Source: Alectoria sarmentosa (Eukaryota > Ascomycota > Lecanoromycetes > Lecanorales > Parmeliaceae). Taken from it: 64,000 nt of DNA. The notes beneath the pieces are model-generated. The model was not told where the DNA came from. It searched no databases and saw nothing but the letters and a program-made list of their open reading frames with translations. Shown piece by piece: positions 11,697-22,607 of this stretch (positions within the stretch are counted from its first letter, which is position 1; each line of letters opens with the position of its first letter). The position numbers and the translations under genes were made by a program. The stretch spans positions 124,001 through 188,000 of the forward strand of contig WOGZ01000016.1 in NCBI GenBank assembly GCA_009733775.1. Reading direction: 5' to 3'.

Positions 11697-13990
11697 TTAC
11701 ATCAGCGATTGTTTCAAGCGATGATGAAAAGTGACTGAAGAAATGGTTCTGCTCGAGTTGTATAAGATGTGTATTTCATAATGATTGTAATTCACGCAGT
11801 GGTAGAAAAAAATTGGTGGCGTGGCGAAATCTGGGGTTACCTCGGCAGAAAAATGCTCATAGTTGGGAGAAGAAAAAACCCGCTCAAAGATCGCTTTTTT
11901 TTACACCATTTCGTTTATTCGCGAGAAAATTTTGTCCATTGAATACAAAGCTTGCCCTACCTCTTTAACAGCTAATCTCCTCCGATTGATATCCTCATTT
12001 ATCCATTTTCATTCCTAAAATCTCGCACGAAAAATATTTCAATCAGAGCTAGTCTACAACATATGATTTAATCATCATTGGTTTTCTCATCCCTTAACCG
12101 GGCCACATTACTGACCAGGTGCCCATGCTAGTCAAAGCGATCACGTATCGTCGAAGAAAGACTGTAGGCAGAGTTTGGCTTGTTCGCTCACTATGGCCTC
12201 TTCCAAGCCTTGCCGCAAGGAAGATGCTGCCGCATGGCCACCAAGTTTGGCCTGGAGTAAATCTGACAGAGATGACATTTCCTTTCAGTAAAGGAGCAGC
12301 AACTAATTAGAGAAATCGTTGGCGGCTGCTCACACAAAGCCACAGGCAGTTCATAATACCGATCTTTGAGACAAGCAAGTAACCATAATGGACTGATATA
12401 ACAAGATTTGTAGTAAACATTATTCTCCGCTACGACTTCGTAGCTGTCAGCTTTACTAGCGGACGGAATGATTGCAATGTCAAAGACTACATATCAAGGC
12501 ATGCCAACCCCTTCGACAACCACCGTACATCTGTCACGCGAAAAAATTGGGCAATACTCTCCATCGCTATCACTTCGCCCATGCTCTCTTCCTTCTCTGC
12601 AGAAGTGCCCGATCTAGCGTACGGATCGGTAGCGCCTAACGTTGCAAGGATATGATCATGATACCAACCCCTTCGTTACCATGACAGCGATCCGCATTCT
12701 GGAGAAAGAGGTTGGCGTAGCGGCAGCGTTTCCCGACAAACAAAAGCGTACTCCGTACGCTTTTCAATGGGAATAGCATAGTCATTATTGTCGCTTTTGG
12801 GATAAGATTCAATAATTAATCGAAAACGCAGTTCGGAATTGCGATGGCATTGTACTGAGCCACAATGTGAGCGAACAATTGCTACTTGTCATATTTCCAT
12901 TTTGATCAAAATCGTAGTTTTAATCTGACAATAAGTTATTGTTTAAAAGTCAAAGACACATTTGTAAATATTTTCTTTTTCCTTTGTTTGGGTTGAGCAT
13001 CAGTTTTATTCTCGCTTTTTTTTATTGCGGCGCTCTTTTTTTCATGTCGATTTTTGAATCGAAGGAATGTGCGTAAGAAGGGCAGATTTCTTATGAAGCT
13101 CCTTGGAATCTAAGGTACGGTCAACGAGAGCAATGATGCAACCAGTCGCGCGCTGCTCGTGTCACCCAATCTTCCTAATTAATCACCTTCTCTCTTTCAG
13201 ATTGAAGTCGAATACGACAGAGTCAAACCACCTTTCTGCTCTCACGGCCTCTCTGGTAACTCCATGCCAGAACTCTTGAAACCCCTGTGATGGCACTTTC
13301 CGACTGAAAACCTGCCAGCGCATTCCCCAACCCACCGCGAACCCAGCTCCCCTCACACCCTCGAATGCGACGACTATGATCTCGAAACCCCAAAGGGGAT
13401 TCTAGAAAGAGACACTCTAGGTCGCAATCCTAGACCTCTGGTCTCATGACTCTAAAGCGGAGATTAACAAGCCAACCGGGAACTGAGCAGCGCAATTACA
13501 CCGATGCAGGCGTCTACATTTTCCTCTACCCCAGTCAGGAATTTATTTAAGAAAGGTTGGGTGAAGCAATCAAAAGCATAAGGAGGTTCGAGTATGTGTT
13601 TGCTCTCTCAAGGGGCGAGGACATGAGGGAGGTTCAATTCATTGTATTGCGCGATGGATATGAGGAGCCTATTGGGAAAAGATTCTTCAGCGCGCATTAG
13701 CGATGCTCGTAAGCAGCGAGGAGATACTCGTTCATGCGCTCTCTCGCATGCACTCGATCTCGCAGGCACCTTATCCCCAGCGACCACAGTTCTCAAAGAT
13801 CAAAAAGCCGCTTTCGAAATAATGTGGCGGACGAATACTCCCTTTGCAATTCCGGGTTGCCAATCTCAGTCTTTCTAGACCTGGCGGTAAGAAGGAAAAG
13901 GTGGGTTTGAGCAATGAATACAAATTCATGGCATCCACTGCCATGGGCAGGAGAGCATGTCTTATACACTTATTTGCGGAAAAAAAAACC
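11697..13990. other. Gene-poor AT-rich region
   Basis: Nothing gene-like is visible in 2.3 kb. Local A/T homopolymers are common around 11880-11900 and 12900-13040. No tandem array or terminal inverted repeats were noticed. Confidence 0.4.
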
Positions 13991-15370
13991 CTTCTCAAAG
14001 TCCAACATCTGCATAATTACTCCACAAAACCCGAGATCTATCTGCTAGCCTTAAGTTCCAACCCTCTATTCACTCACGGCCTTGAATCATGAGTAGAAAA
14101 TGAGCTGCCTTCCTGCACTGATAAATGCAGCTACCCAAACGCAATTCACTGTTTCTTGGATTCCTAAAAAAGCAGTCCGATGTCTTTATGTCATAAGCTT
14201 CCGATTCTTCATATCGAACCGCTTGATCGCCAAAAGACAAAAGTGCCGCAACAAACTCTCTACGACTCGGTTTGCTCAGCCATAAACAATAAGCCATTGA
14301 TCTTGCGACCACAGCCGACTCTTTTATAAACATCGAACGCGCACACTCAACATGACTATGAATGTTCCACCGCTCATCAGATCGAAGCAATGTCACCAAA
14401 ATCATTAGAAACCCTCTACGACAACGCCAACTTCCACTCTCACCATGCAACATTTCTGCAATCGAGACGACTCTTCATCATAATACCCAAACGGACCAAC
14501 CTTTTCCTCCCAACTGTCTCTATATTAATTAGCCTTATTGAACCTCAAGAAACAGCGCCCGTCACCTACTCCACCAACGCGCCCGAGCAGCAAGGCGAGC
14601 ACGTACGACCCCTCTTTGTGATTCGAATTCGTCACAAAATCTCAGTCTTTGGAATCCACCCCTCTCCATTTGGAATGTATCAATCATTACGTCGTACTTA
14701 TCCTCTGTAATTGCCAAACCAAAATTTCCCGCGCCCGAAAAGATAGATCTCTGCGCACTTGATTCATTGCAGCAGGAGAACTCCAGCCAGCACGTGGCGG
14801 TGCTCTCTACACCATTCACCAATGCGCGTGGCACTATATGCAAGGCGGTTGCACAACCAAAGGGGTTGTAAATGTGGTTGACTACTAATAGTAAATCACA
14901 ACGTCGAAGACTGTTGGTTCTTGAGTTCTTGACCGCGTAGGAAGGATTACTTCTTTTGTGGCAGCTGGGGTTTGGAAAGTGAAGGACGTACCATTTGATA
15001 CGTACGGACCCGGTGAGAACGATATACGAACATACAGTACAGTCTGCACTAATACTCCAAGACGCGCTCATTGATGCTGGAGAATAAGTATCTCCAGGTA
15101 GCGTGGTTCAATAGGAGCTTGAAGTCTGTGGTGAGTGTTTCTGCGTTTAGATGGGTGAGCACAAAGGGTGCGATTGATGAATAGGTTCGGTGCGAGAAGT
15201 TGAGCTCGCTGGCATTGAAGGTTCCAACTTGTAGTTCACAAGGAATGTTCAACTGGGGGTGAATCGTGCTATAATATATACAAAAATTATTTAAATGACG
15301 AGTAAAATGCAATTCAATCATATTTGAGAAACGCACTGTTGGACTGTGTCGTATTCGAAAACAAGGCAAT
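13990..15370 (-). pseudogene. Coding-like relics, unresolved
   Basis: Several minus-strand stretches have protein-like composition without forming a gene. One near 15050-15230 reads LNAETLTTDFKLLLNHATW and runs to SSINERVLEY. One near 14640-14760 reads AGNFGLAITEDKYDVMIDTF. One near 14130-14400 reads AVVARSMAYCLWLSKPSRR. They lie in different frames with stops between them and I could not connect them by clean introns. They may be remnants of one degraded gene or an intron-rich gene that I cannot resolve. No family is assigned. Confidence 0.25.
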
Positions 15371-15609
15371 TTTGAACTCGATACTTCTCTTGAGGCGCGG
15401 GATCTTGTTCACCAATTGGAAGTCGCCTTTTTGGGGGGATCAGGTATATAATATGTAAAATGGATGGATTATTTCCAAAGCTCCCCCATCGCTGTCCTCT
15501 ACAACATGCACAGTACAAAAGCGCGTAGTTAGCCAAACAACGGCCAGAGGAGGCTGGAAACCAAAAATCAAGTCAACATTTCAACGAGCTTTCCACATCA
15601 ATCCAACGC

Positions 15610-16668
15610 TCAAGGAGGAGGCAAACGCCCCCAAACCCTCTCCACACTCCCCTCGCCAATCTCCTCCAGCCACGCGTGGTCAAGGAGCCGATGTTGATTA
15701 ACGTGCGCAGCACCATAGGCAGCGCGGACCGCAACCTCGCTCGTGTCCATAACCTCCGCAATTCGGCCTGCAGCGACCGGGCAACCGACCATATGGGACG
15801 CCATAAAGATAGCAGCCGCCGTAAGCCCCTCTGGACCAAGCGCGTTCATGAGGCCCGCCGCACACAAATTCTCCGCAATTTGTGTGCTGATCTCGACGAC
15901 GTCGGCGTCGAGTCCCAGCTCGTTGCAGCCTCCTTCGCAAGCTTGCCTGAGCATGCGAGAGATAAGGCTGTTCTCAATCTGCTCGTCAATCTGCTCGTCT
16001 GTGAATTCGTATCCAGGCGCCGGCCAGTTCAAGGGAGCCATTGCGTCAAAGGCGTCTTCCAAGAGGGAGAGCAAATCGGCATGAGCGAGCTGTTCGCGCT
16101 CGGGGTAAATGAGGTCGTAGGTGAAGCGGATGTGGTCGGCTTCGACGCCCGTTACGGTAGCTATCTCTCGCGGCGATCTCGGCTCGCCGGTGAGGTACGA
16201 GGCCATGTAGATGCTGACGGCGACGATGCACCGTGAAGTGTGGCCTTGGCTCCAATTTTCCGACTCGGTCAGCTTTTGGGCTATGAGTCCTGAGATCATG
16301 GAGATTTCGTTGTCGAGCCTGAGCTCATCACAGTAATCTGCATTGATCTCGCTGACAGTCTGTTGATGGCCCTCATAAGGCTGTTCCGCATCATCTTGAC
16401 CATTCATGATGCCATGTTCGAGGTAGGGGCGTGGTTGGGCTGGGAAAAACTCATGCCGACAGACTGGGCAGGTATTGTTGGATTTCAGCCAAATGGCAAT
16501 GCATGCCGAGCCGATGGTATGGTTGCAAGGGAGGCGTATTTCAATCTCCGTGGTACCAGTCTCACGAGATAGTGTGCCGTATTCTTCCAAGCATATGCCA
16601 CAGCGTTCCTCGGGATTGTGTACGCTGTTGTGCATTTGAAGAAGCTCGAAGAGAAATGCTTCGGCCAT
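15610..16668 (-). CDS. RING finger fused to TFIIB/cyclin-like repeats
   Basis: A 352-residue protein if the start is the ATG at 16668 (MAEAFLFELLQ); the frame is open upstream to 16812, giving up to 400 residues. Residues 23-70 form a RING-type finger: C23-x2-C26, then C48-N-H50, C56, C67-x2-C70. A Gly stands at the position where many RINGs have the fifth ligand, a variant seen in other fungal RING proteins. Residues about 116-195 and 250-330 are two helical repeats resembling TFIIB/cyclin folds: TSRCIVAVSIYMASYLTGEP with REIATVTGVEADHI, and LTAAAIFMASHMVGCPVAA with IAEVMDTSEVAV. The finger suggests ubiquitin ligase activity and the repeats suggest protein or DNA binding, so a nuclear regulator is plausible. 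The arrangement replaces the TFIIB zinc ribbon with a RING. Confidence 0.8.
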   Translation of the reverse strand: MAEAFLFELLQMHNSVHNPEERCGICLEEYGTLSRETGTTEIEIRLPCNHTIGSACIAIWLKSNNTCPVCRHEFFPAQPRPYLEHGIMNGQDDAEQPYEGHQQTVSEINADYCDELRLDNEISMISGLIAQKLTESENWSQGHTSRCIVAVSIYMASYLTGEPRSPREIATVTGVEADHIRFTYDLIYPEREQLAHADLLSLLEDAFDAMAPLNWPAPGYEFTDEQIDEQIENSLISRMLRQACEGGCNELGLDADVVEISTQIAENLCAAGLMNALGPEGLTAAAIFMASHMVGCPVAAGRIAEVMDTSEVAVRAAYGAAHVNQHRLLDHAWLEEIGEGSVERVWGRLPPP

Positions 16669-17173
16669 TTTGGGATTTGTGTTGTGGTGGACGTGTTTTC
16701 TGTGACCGCCGTGTTCCGAGTGGCCTCGAGAGGATAGCAACTTTGAAAATTGAGAGCGATGTTCTGTGAAATTAGGAAGAAACGTTGGGACGATATGAGA
16801 GCGCTCTGGCAAGGTGTCGACTTCTCACGAACAAGGCCTTTGCGAGACAGATTTCGCATTGTGTTTCGCTCATTGTGCGTGGCTTTGTTCGTCTTTTTTG
16901 ATCTTCCTATGACTGACGCTAGTTCAAGACAATGGCCCTGTCGCCTTTCCTCCAAGGCCCATTTGTCAAGGGCGGCGAAGGAAAAGAGCTATGTCAGCCA
17001 AAAAGCAGACATTACCTTTGTTTATGAAAAAGGGCAGTTCTTTCGTCGGAGATTTTGCCCCTAGAGTGTTGCTGTGAGCATCTAATCTGCAGGCAACCAC
17101 CTACCTCATCACAGTACAACGTTCCCACCTTTCAATCAAACCCAGAGATACAGTTAAATTCACCACCACAGAC
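16669..17173. other. Intergenic, upstream of the RING gene
   Basis: This is promoter space between the minus-strand RING gene and the plus-strand Cys-rich protein. No separate gene is supported. Confidence 0.4.
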
Positions 17174-17577
17174 ATGTGCCGTGAAGTCCTTCAGTGTTTT
17201 GGAGAATATGGATGTAAAAACAAGTTCCACCCAACACAACTCTGCCCCTACTACTCTTGCGATCAAAGAAAATGTCTCGGCACTCTTACAATCTGCCATC
17301 AAACAGTCATCCACTCACCGGCCCTTTGTGAAGCGTGTGCCGTCGCATCGAAGCGAGCATGACACTTGACCGAGATCTTGCCATAAGAGTATTCAAAGAG
17401 AAACTCGAGGCACTGAATCATGCTTTGAGCAAAACAAAAGATGCGCAGGCCTATGACGCCATGATCTCTGAGCGATTAGGAGTAGTCACTGTTTTTTTTG
17501 AGGTCACAAAAAGAAATAACAAGGAGATGGCAGAATTTCATGAGGAGCAGGGGAGCAAAGCTTCCGGCTGGGCCTAG
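17174..17577 (+). pseudogene. Small Cys-rich protein, probably frameshifted
   Basis: The ATG at 17174 opens a 62-residue frame rich in Cys (MCREVLQCFGEYGC, then LCPYYSCDQRKCLG and PALCEACAVASKR), ending at 17362. This layout, MC..V near the start and C..C at the end, recalls a widespread group of small fungal Cys proteins that continue with a charged helix after the last C..C. Such a helix (RDLAIRVFKEKLEALNHAL) is present just downstream but in the next frame, ending at 17577, and no intron fits between the two. A one-base indel, or two independent small genes, could explain this. The first segment alone could also be a complete peptide. The family resemblance is from memory of the pattern only. 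Confidence 0.4.
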
Positions 17578-19260
17578 GATGTTCCTCATGATATGTGAAC
17601 GGATGAAGAGATGGATTCAGACTAGGCTCCAGTATACCCCCATCATTGGTGCGACGAGGACGAATGTCGTAATCAATTAGTAGGAACTTTTTATGAAGGT
17701 TAGAATGATCATGATCCTGGGCGGCCCGTAAGTCTTCCTTGAGAGTGATGCAAGGGCGAGAGAGAGAATTCCTGTTTGTTGATGGCACCCTTTGATGATC
17801 GGTGGAACGATGATGATCTTTCTCAGCAAGTTGACTTCCATGGAGAGTTGCCGTCATGAGACTAAGGAATGAGGCCTCATAATACAACGTATGGGTTTTC
17901 GATATGTACTGTGAGAGTCAACATTAGTCAAATCAAAGCCATGCTGTCACGTTAACGGCCCACGCTACTTGTCTTCAAGGGCTCCCTCTGCAATGTTATC
18001 TCAAGCCAACTCATCCTTCCAACAGAGACCCTCAAACGATGCTCCGTAAGAGTGACTGTATATATTTAGTCAAGTTGTAGAGCTTCGCGACCGAAATAAA
18101 GACTGTGCTTGTGATTGTAGCATGTACTCTTGATGTAGATCACGCATATCTTGCACGTTCAATAATGGCGGCAGCGAAAACGAAATGACAAGTCAAAGTT
18201 CGTAGAGAGTGAGAAAACTCGGAATGAATCTGTGAGGAAATTGTTGAAATGTGCATCACGTGACGCCAAGGCTTGACGCCTTGGCGCGCCCGTATAAATC
18301 GCACTTTCCTCCGTAGCACTCTTAGAGTAATTACAACTAAATGTCCTACATCATGTTTTGCAGAACTACCTTTTTATCATCCACAACACGCTCGTAAAAG
18401 TTCCTCCTTCGCCTTCGGGGACCCAGATTCGCAAAAGGTTTCTGCTTCGGCGGTCCATTCTCTTCGAAATTCAAAGATTGCTGGCAGCGCAGCGCAGACC
18501 AAATCCGTGACGATCGACAAGACTGCTTGGAGGTACAGTAAGCTCTGGAGAAAAGCCTGCTCTAGGACACGATCTTACCTCCTTACGCAATAACGATAGA
18601 ATCAATTTGATGATTGGAAAGGCGAGTGCCATTCATTCATTTATTCCCACATCCCAGTACGCCTTCAACGGTCCGCAGATTTCCAGAAATAGGAACCCAC
18701 AGACTGAGGTAAAAAAGGACCATGATTCCAATCAGCCCGTCGAATACCCAGACCAACAAGAGCTGTGACTCTATGATTTCCGGCATAAAAAGGGACGAAT
18801 TGGTGTTCATGCCACATGTTTGCTTTACTAGCAGTCAATAGCGTGACGCTGAGGCGCTATTGTTTCTTGATTGTTGTCAATGGCTTGGAGAAGGCTTTTT
18901 ATCTCAATGGCGGTTTGGGTGAGATTGGCATTCGATGCTTCTGGAAGCAGGCAGTAGTGGCGTTTGAACAATATTAGGGTATCGGAGTCAGCCATCATGC
19001 AGTGAAGAGCTAGGGAGTCTAGAACGAAAGCACATTCTTTTCGACTTCGATTAGAAACGGTCCTGAATTTATTTCGTAGCATACAAGACACCAATCCAAA
19101 AAGGCCATAGAATTCCATTTTCATGCAAAGTCTCTACAACCATCACTGCCTCTCTCAGCCTCCATTAAAAAGAGTGCATAATTATAATCCCTTCTTTTCT
19201 TCCTCCCTCCAACATGAATTACATACAAGCAAAGAACCCCCGGACCACGCGCCACCTTTC
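17578..19260. other. Intergenic with dispersed element
   Basis: Apart from the repeat copy at 18255-18354, no gene is supported. A minus-strand open frame at 18828-19124 lacks domains or splice partners. Confidence 0.4.
18255..18354 (+). repeat. Dispersed ~100-bp element, copy 2
   Basis: This is the second copy of the element at 10421-10520: TCACGTGA, a hairpin of gccaagg with ccttggc, the same 33-base identical block, then ctacatcat. It differs from copy 1 by substitutions and small indels, for example cccgtataaatc against cccgtatcataggtc. Confidence 0.7.
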
Positions 19261-21410
19261 TCAAGAAGATAGCGGGTCCAGCGTAGCAAATCCCGCACCT
19301 ATCGCCGAATTGGCCGCCCCAGCTAATCCAACCACAGACGCAGGAAAGCAATTGGGGTCATCGAGGGTGCCGTTGACGTGCGGCCCCGTCCAATTGACCA
19401 TATCGCACGAGTCGTACCTGCTGCAATAATCGACGCAACTCGCTAGGGTGTCGGTAACTGTGGTCGCGAGGGCTGCAGCGTCCGTGATAGCGAGCGTGCT
19501 GTCGCAGCCAATCGTCCACGCGGAGCCGTAATCGTCGTAGTATGTGTCACCATTAAACGAGGCACCTTGGTTGTTGTTCGAGGTGCAGAGATCTTGGTTT
19601 TCGAGAGTGCCGGGAGAGGCGCCGTTGACGTTGACGCCGCTGTAGACGCCGTCGGCGGCGGAGGGAGTGTAACCGCCAAAGGTCCACTTGGGGTAACAGT
19701 TGCTGAGGTTGTTTGGGTGGTAGGGCGGATCTTGGTAAGTGACGGCAGCGCAGTCGGTGAGGAGGGAGCAATATTCGAGGCAGTCTTCGAAGCTCTCGGC
19801 GTGTGCGTCGTTGTCGGTGGGCATGGATTGCAAGTCCAGGTTACACCGGATGTCGTACGTGTATCCGAAGTAATCGATGTATTTGGTGTTGTTGCCGGCA
19901 TAGTTGGCCGATTGAACACATGAGGGGTAAGGTGATTCAACGGTCGGCTCGGCACCACCATCACCTACTGCAGTGGCGCCACCGTTGGTTGTTGCAGTAC
20001 CACTGGCTGATGCGGCGGCACCGCCGTTCCCTCCATTGGCTGCTGTCCCGGTGGTACCACTGTTACCGCCATTAGCTGCTATTGCAGGGGCGCCAGTATT
20101 ACCCCCGTTGGCTGCTGTTTCGGTGGCGCCGCTGCCCCCACTGGTTGCTGTTGCGGTGTTCGTGCCGTTGACCGTTGCAGTGTAGCCGGCTGCTTGGGTG
20201 TTACCTAAGCCCCCCATGTTAGCAGTCGAAGTTACGGCCGACTGGAGCAATGTATAATCGGAGTAATTAGAGCCGCTGGAGCCAGAGCCAGAATTGGACC
20301 CAGTTGAGACCGGTGTCACGGGGACAGAGGTGGCAGCGATGACAGAGCCAGCCGGAGTCGTATTGTAAACAAATGTTGAGGCCGACGATGGGGATGGGAT
20401 TGGAGGGTAGGAACTAGTTGTGCCGACGACAACAGAGCCATCGGAGTTGGTGGCACCGTAAGCATATGTCAAAGCCGACGCAATTGCAACATAGGAGGTG
20501 CTTGAGCCGACAGTGATAGATCCACCCGAGTCGGTGCTGGTGTATACGATGACCGAGCCGGAAGAAAATGGAAAGTAAGAGGTCGAAGAGGCTTCGATGA
20601 CGGAACCAGCCGAGTTGGTCGTACTGTAAACGGCTACCGAGGAATCCTCGATAGCCGACGTGATGTGGTACACCAGCGCGTAACCGCCGGGGGCGCCGCA
20701 ACATTCAGCATTGTTGCCCGCACAAGGGGTGCAGCCATCGCTGGTGGCGCGGCTCCGTTTTGCAGACGGGGGAGAAGGAGATGCGGCGCCGCTGGGGGGA
20801 GATGAGCCGCAGTTGCATTCGTCTCCTAGAAGCTGTCAGCGCAAGACGTTCGAGTGTTGAAATCTGATATGTCTACCGTTTTCGAGCGCGAAGTAAGGAT
20901 ATCCTTGGCAAGTCGTTCCACAAAGTTCCGCTGTCATCAGCGCGCTGGTGGATACGGGACCACCCAAGAGATTGCCATCTGCGGGAGCAGCGTAGTAACC
21001 GAGAGCATCGTAGCGTCCAGTAGCAGTGTCGACGGGTGCAGCCGAGGGACTGGAGAGACTGTCAGCCTGCTTCCATCTGATCTGCGTTCGAAATGGAAGT
21101 AGTCTTACCTGCCGTTAGCTGAGCTGTTACTACTGCTGGTCCCATTCGAACCCCCATACTCCGACCCGGACCCAGAACCACCCGCTCCACCGCCGTTCGT
21201 AGCAGAAATTCCAGTACTAGAGTTTCCGAAGCCAGAAACCCCAGAGCCTGAAGCGCCACTACCAGGAGCTCCAATGCCGCCCACAAATGTACAAAAAGGG
21301 TTGGTGTTGATAGAGACGGTGACAGTCGTCACATATTGAGCAAACGTCAACGTCGCATCATTGCTCAAAAGGGCCAGAAGGGCAAACGCAAGCCCATCCC
21401 TAGACTTCAT
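19261..21410 (-). CDS. Secreted WSC-domain protein with Apple-like C-terminal repeats
   Basis: The model has three exons (21410-21109, 21058-20877, 20825-19261) and encodes 682 residues. It starts with a signal peptide (MKSRDGLAFALLALL), followed by a Gly/Ser-rich stretch. A WSC-like carbohydrate-binding module (about residues 110-170) contains MTAELCGTTCQGYPYFALE and DECNCG, the latter across a 51-base intron. A long Ser/Thr/Ala region follows, with repeated AANGGN units. The C-terminal third holds two similar Cys modules, YDIRCNLDLQS...CLEYCSLLTDCAAV and WTIGCDSTLAI...CVDYCSRYDSCDMV, which resemble PAN/Apple-type repeats. No transmembrane helix or clear GPI signal is seen, so it is probably secreted or wall-associated. 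Its partner is unknown; glycan binding is inferred from the WSC module. Confidence 0.82.
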
Positions 21411-22085
21411 GTTAGAGCGAGGAATGGAGTCCCATGAACTAAGGAGGATATATTAGGAGCGAGCACTCTCTTCGCGAGATGGGTTGTAAAAAGTATCTCT
21501 CCTATAGAAAGTAGAGAGACAAGACTAAAAGAGAGTGAAGAAGAAGTTGGGAAAAAAATGCCAGCAAGCCAAAATAACAGACTTATAGAATCGGCATCTT
21601 CGATTTTTGATTGCGAAGTGAGATTGGGTCCTCGGAATGGTAAACGTCGCGTTCGTCGCGAATGAGCGTGTCCCCCGCCAGCCTCCATTCCTCGGGAGCA
21701 GAAGAATGCCACGCTTCGGCAGAACCTGCTCCTCTTCCAGTGAGAATTTAGGTGGTCCGCAACTTGACCACGCCTATACTTTCTCTCGAGGCGATGGTGA
21801 TGAGAAACGCACACTCTCGCTTAGGACGTGGTCAAGCGAGGACAAGCTAGAAATGATTTTCGGAAAGTCGGCTACGCACGGGGATCAATTTGGCGTGTAT
21901 AAATTCTTACATTTCAGAGACTTCAGAGATACTGCTTTCGTTCTTCCCATCTCCATCAATCCTACACTCAAGAGTCCAAAGAGCGAAAGGACTGACAAAT
22001 CCCTCATTGATTATCAGAACGGTTTTACAGACACGAGCCTCTGGTCGAGTTCGAAGCGAGCTGGAACAGCGCCCAGCACAGACAC
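21411..22085. other. Intergenic
   Basis: This is the upstream region of the WSC-protein gene and the 3-prime flank of the next minus-strand gene. I see no additional gene; a long plus-strand frame at 21637-22194 overlaps the secreted gene and has no domain. Confidence 0.4.
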
Positions 22086-22607
22086 TCAAGGCTTACCCCC
22101 AGCCGCTACGCCGAACATTGTGATGTATAGCACCTTCCTCGGGCCCACGGGTGCCACTCCGCCCGCCTCGAACGGTGCGCCGTTCACGCATTGACGCGCC
22201 AGGGCGAGAGCAGCCTGCTCGACGTCCGAAAGCGTCATTGTGTCAATCTGTTCAAGGCGAACCATGTCAAGGTTGACAACGCATGTACCAAAACGAAAAG
22301 TCTTCGGAAGTTTGTAAGTCGCAAGGCTACCACGACCGAAGGTGTAGTCTCGCAAGTCTGCCCCTTTGTTGATTTCCAGGACGGCTGATTCGCAATCGAG
22401 GTAATTGGTTGGGAGATGATCTGGGCGGGGTTCGAAGCAATCGTTTTGAATGAGTAAACCGGTGTTGATGGTTGGAAGAGTGGAGGAATTGAGTGGGGCT
22501 GAGTTGAACAAGGTCGGTAGATAGAGTTGTAAAGGAGTCGCGAAAATTGACGGTGTGAGGTGGAACAACAGAAATTGAGCAGTCAGTACAGCAGGTACTG
22601 GTAGCAT
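22086..22607 (-). CDS. Secreted Cys protein of the DC/GTC family
   Basis: A 173-residue protein from the ATG at 22607, whose N-terminus (MLPVPAVLTAQFLLFHL) is a good signal peptide; an earlier Met at 22664 would mask it. Mature features in order are NYLDCESAVLEI, KTFRFGTCVVNLDM, AALALARQCV and GG. This spacing, DC..A then GTC.V then A...L...C then GG, is shared with the proteins at 30049 and 36868 in this window. Comparable domains are common in secreted fungal proteins of unknown function. Four cysteines could form two disulphides. The gene has no intron. Its role is unknown; a surface or apoplastic function is only suggested by secretion. Confidence 0.7.
   Translation of the reverse strand: MLPVPAVLTAQFLLFHLTPSIFATPLQLYLPTLFNSAPLNSSTLPTINTGLLIQNDCFEPRPDHLPTNYLDCESAVLEINKGADLRDYTFGRGSLATYKLPKTFRFGTCVVNLDMVRLEQIDTMTLSDVEQAALALARQCVNGAPFEAGGVAPVGPRKVLYITMFGVAAGGKP

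Noticed and set aside
19443..19964. Long overlapping frames on both strands inside the WSC-protein gene
   Set aside because: They arise from the Gly/Ala/Thr-rich repeat composition of that exon; the WSC frame has signal peptide, splice sites and Cys modules.
21637..22194. A 185-codon plus-strand frame overlapping the secreted gene at 22086
   Set aside because: It has no domain or signal, and the overlapped region is explained by the minus-strand secreted protein.
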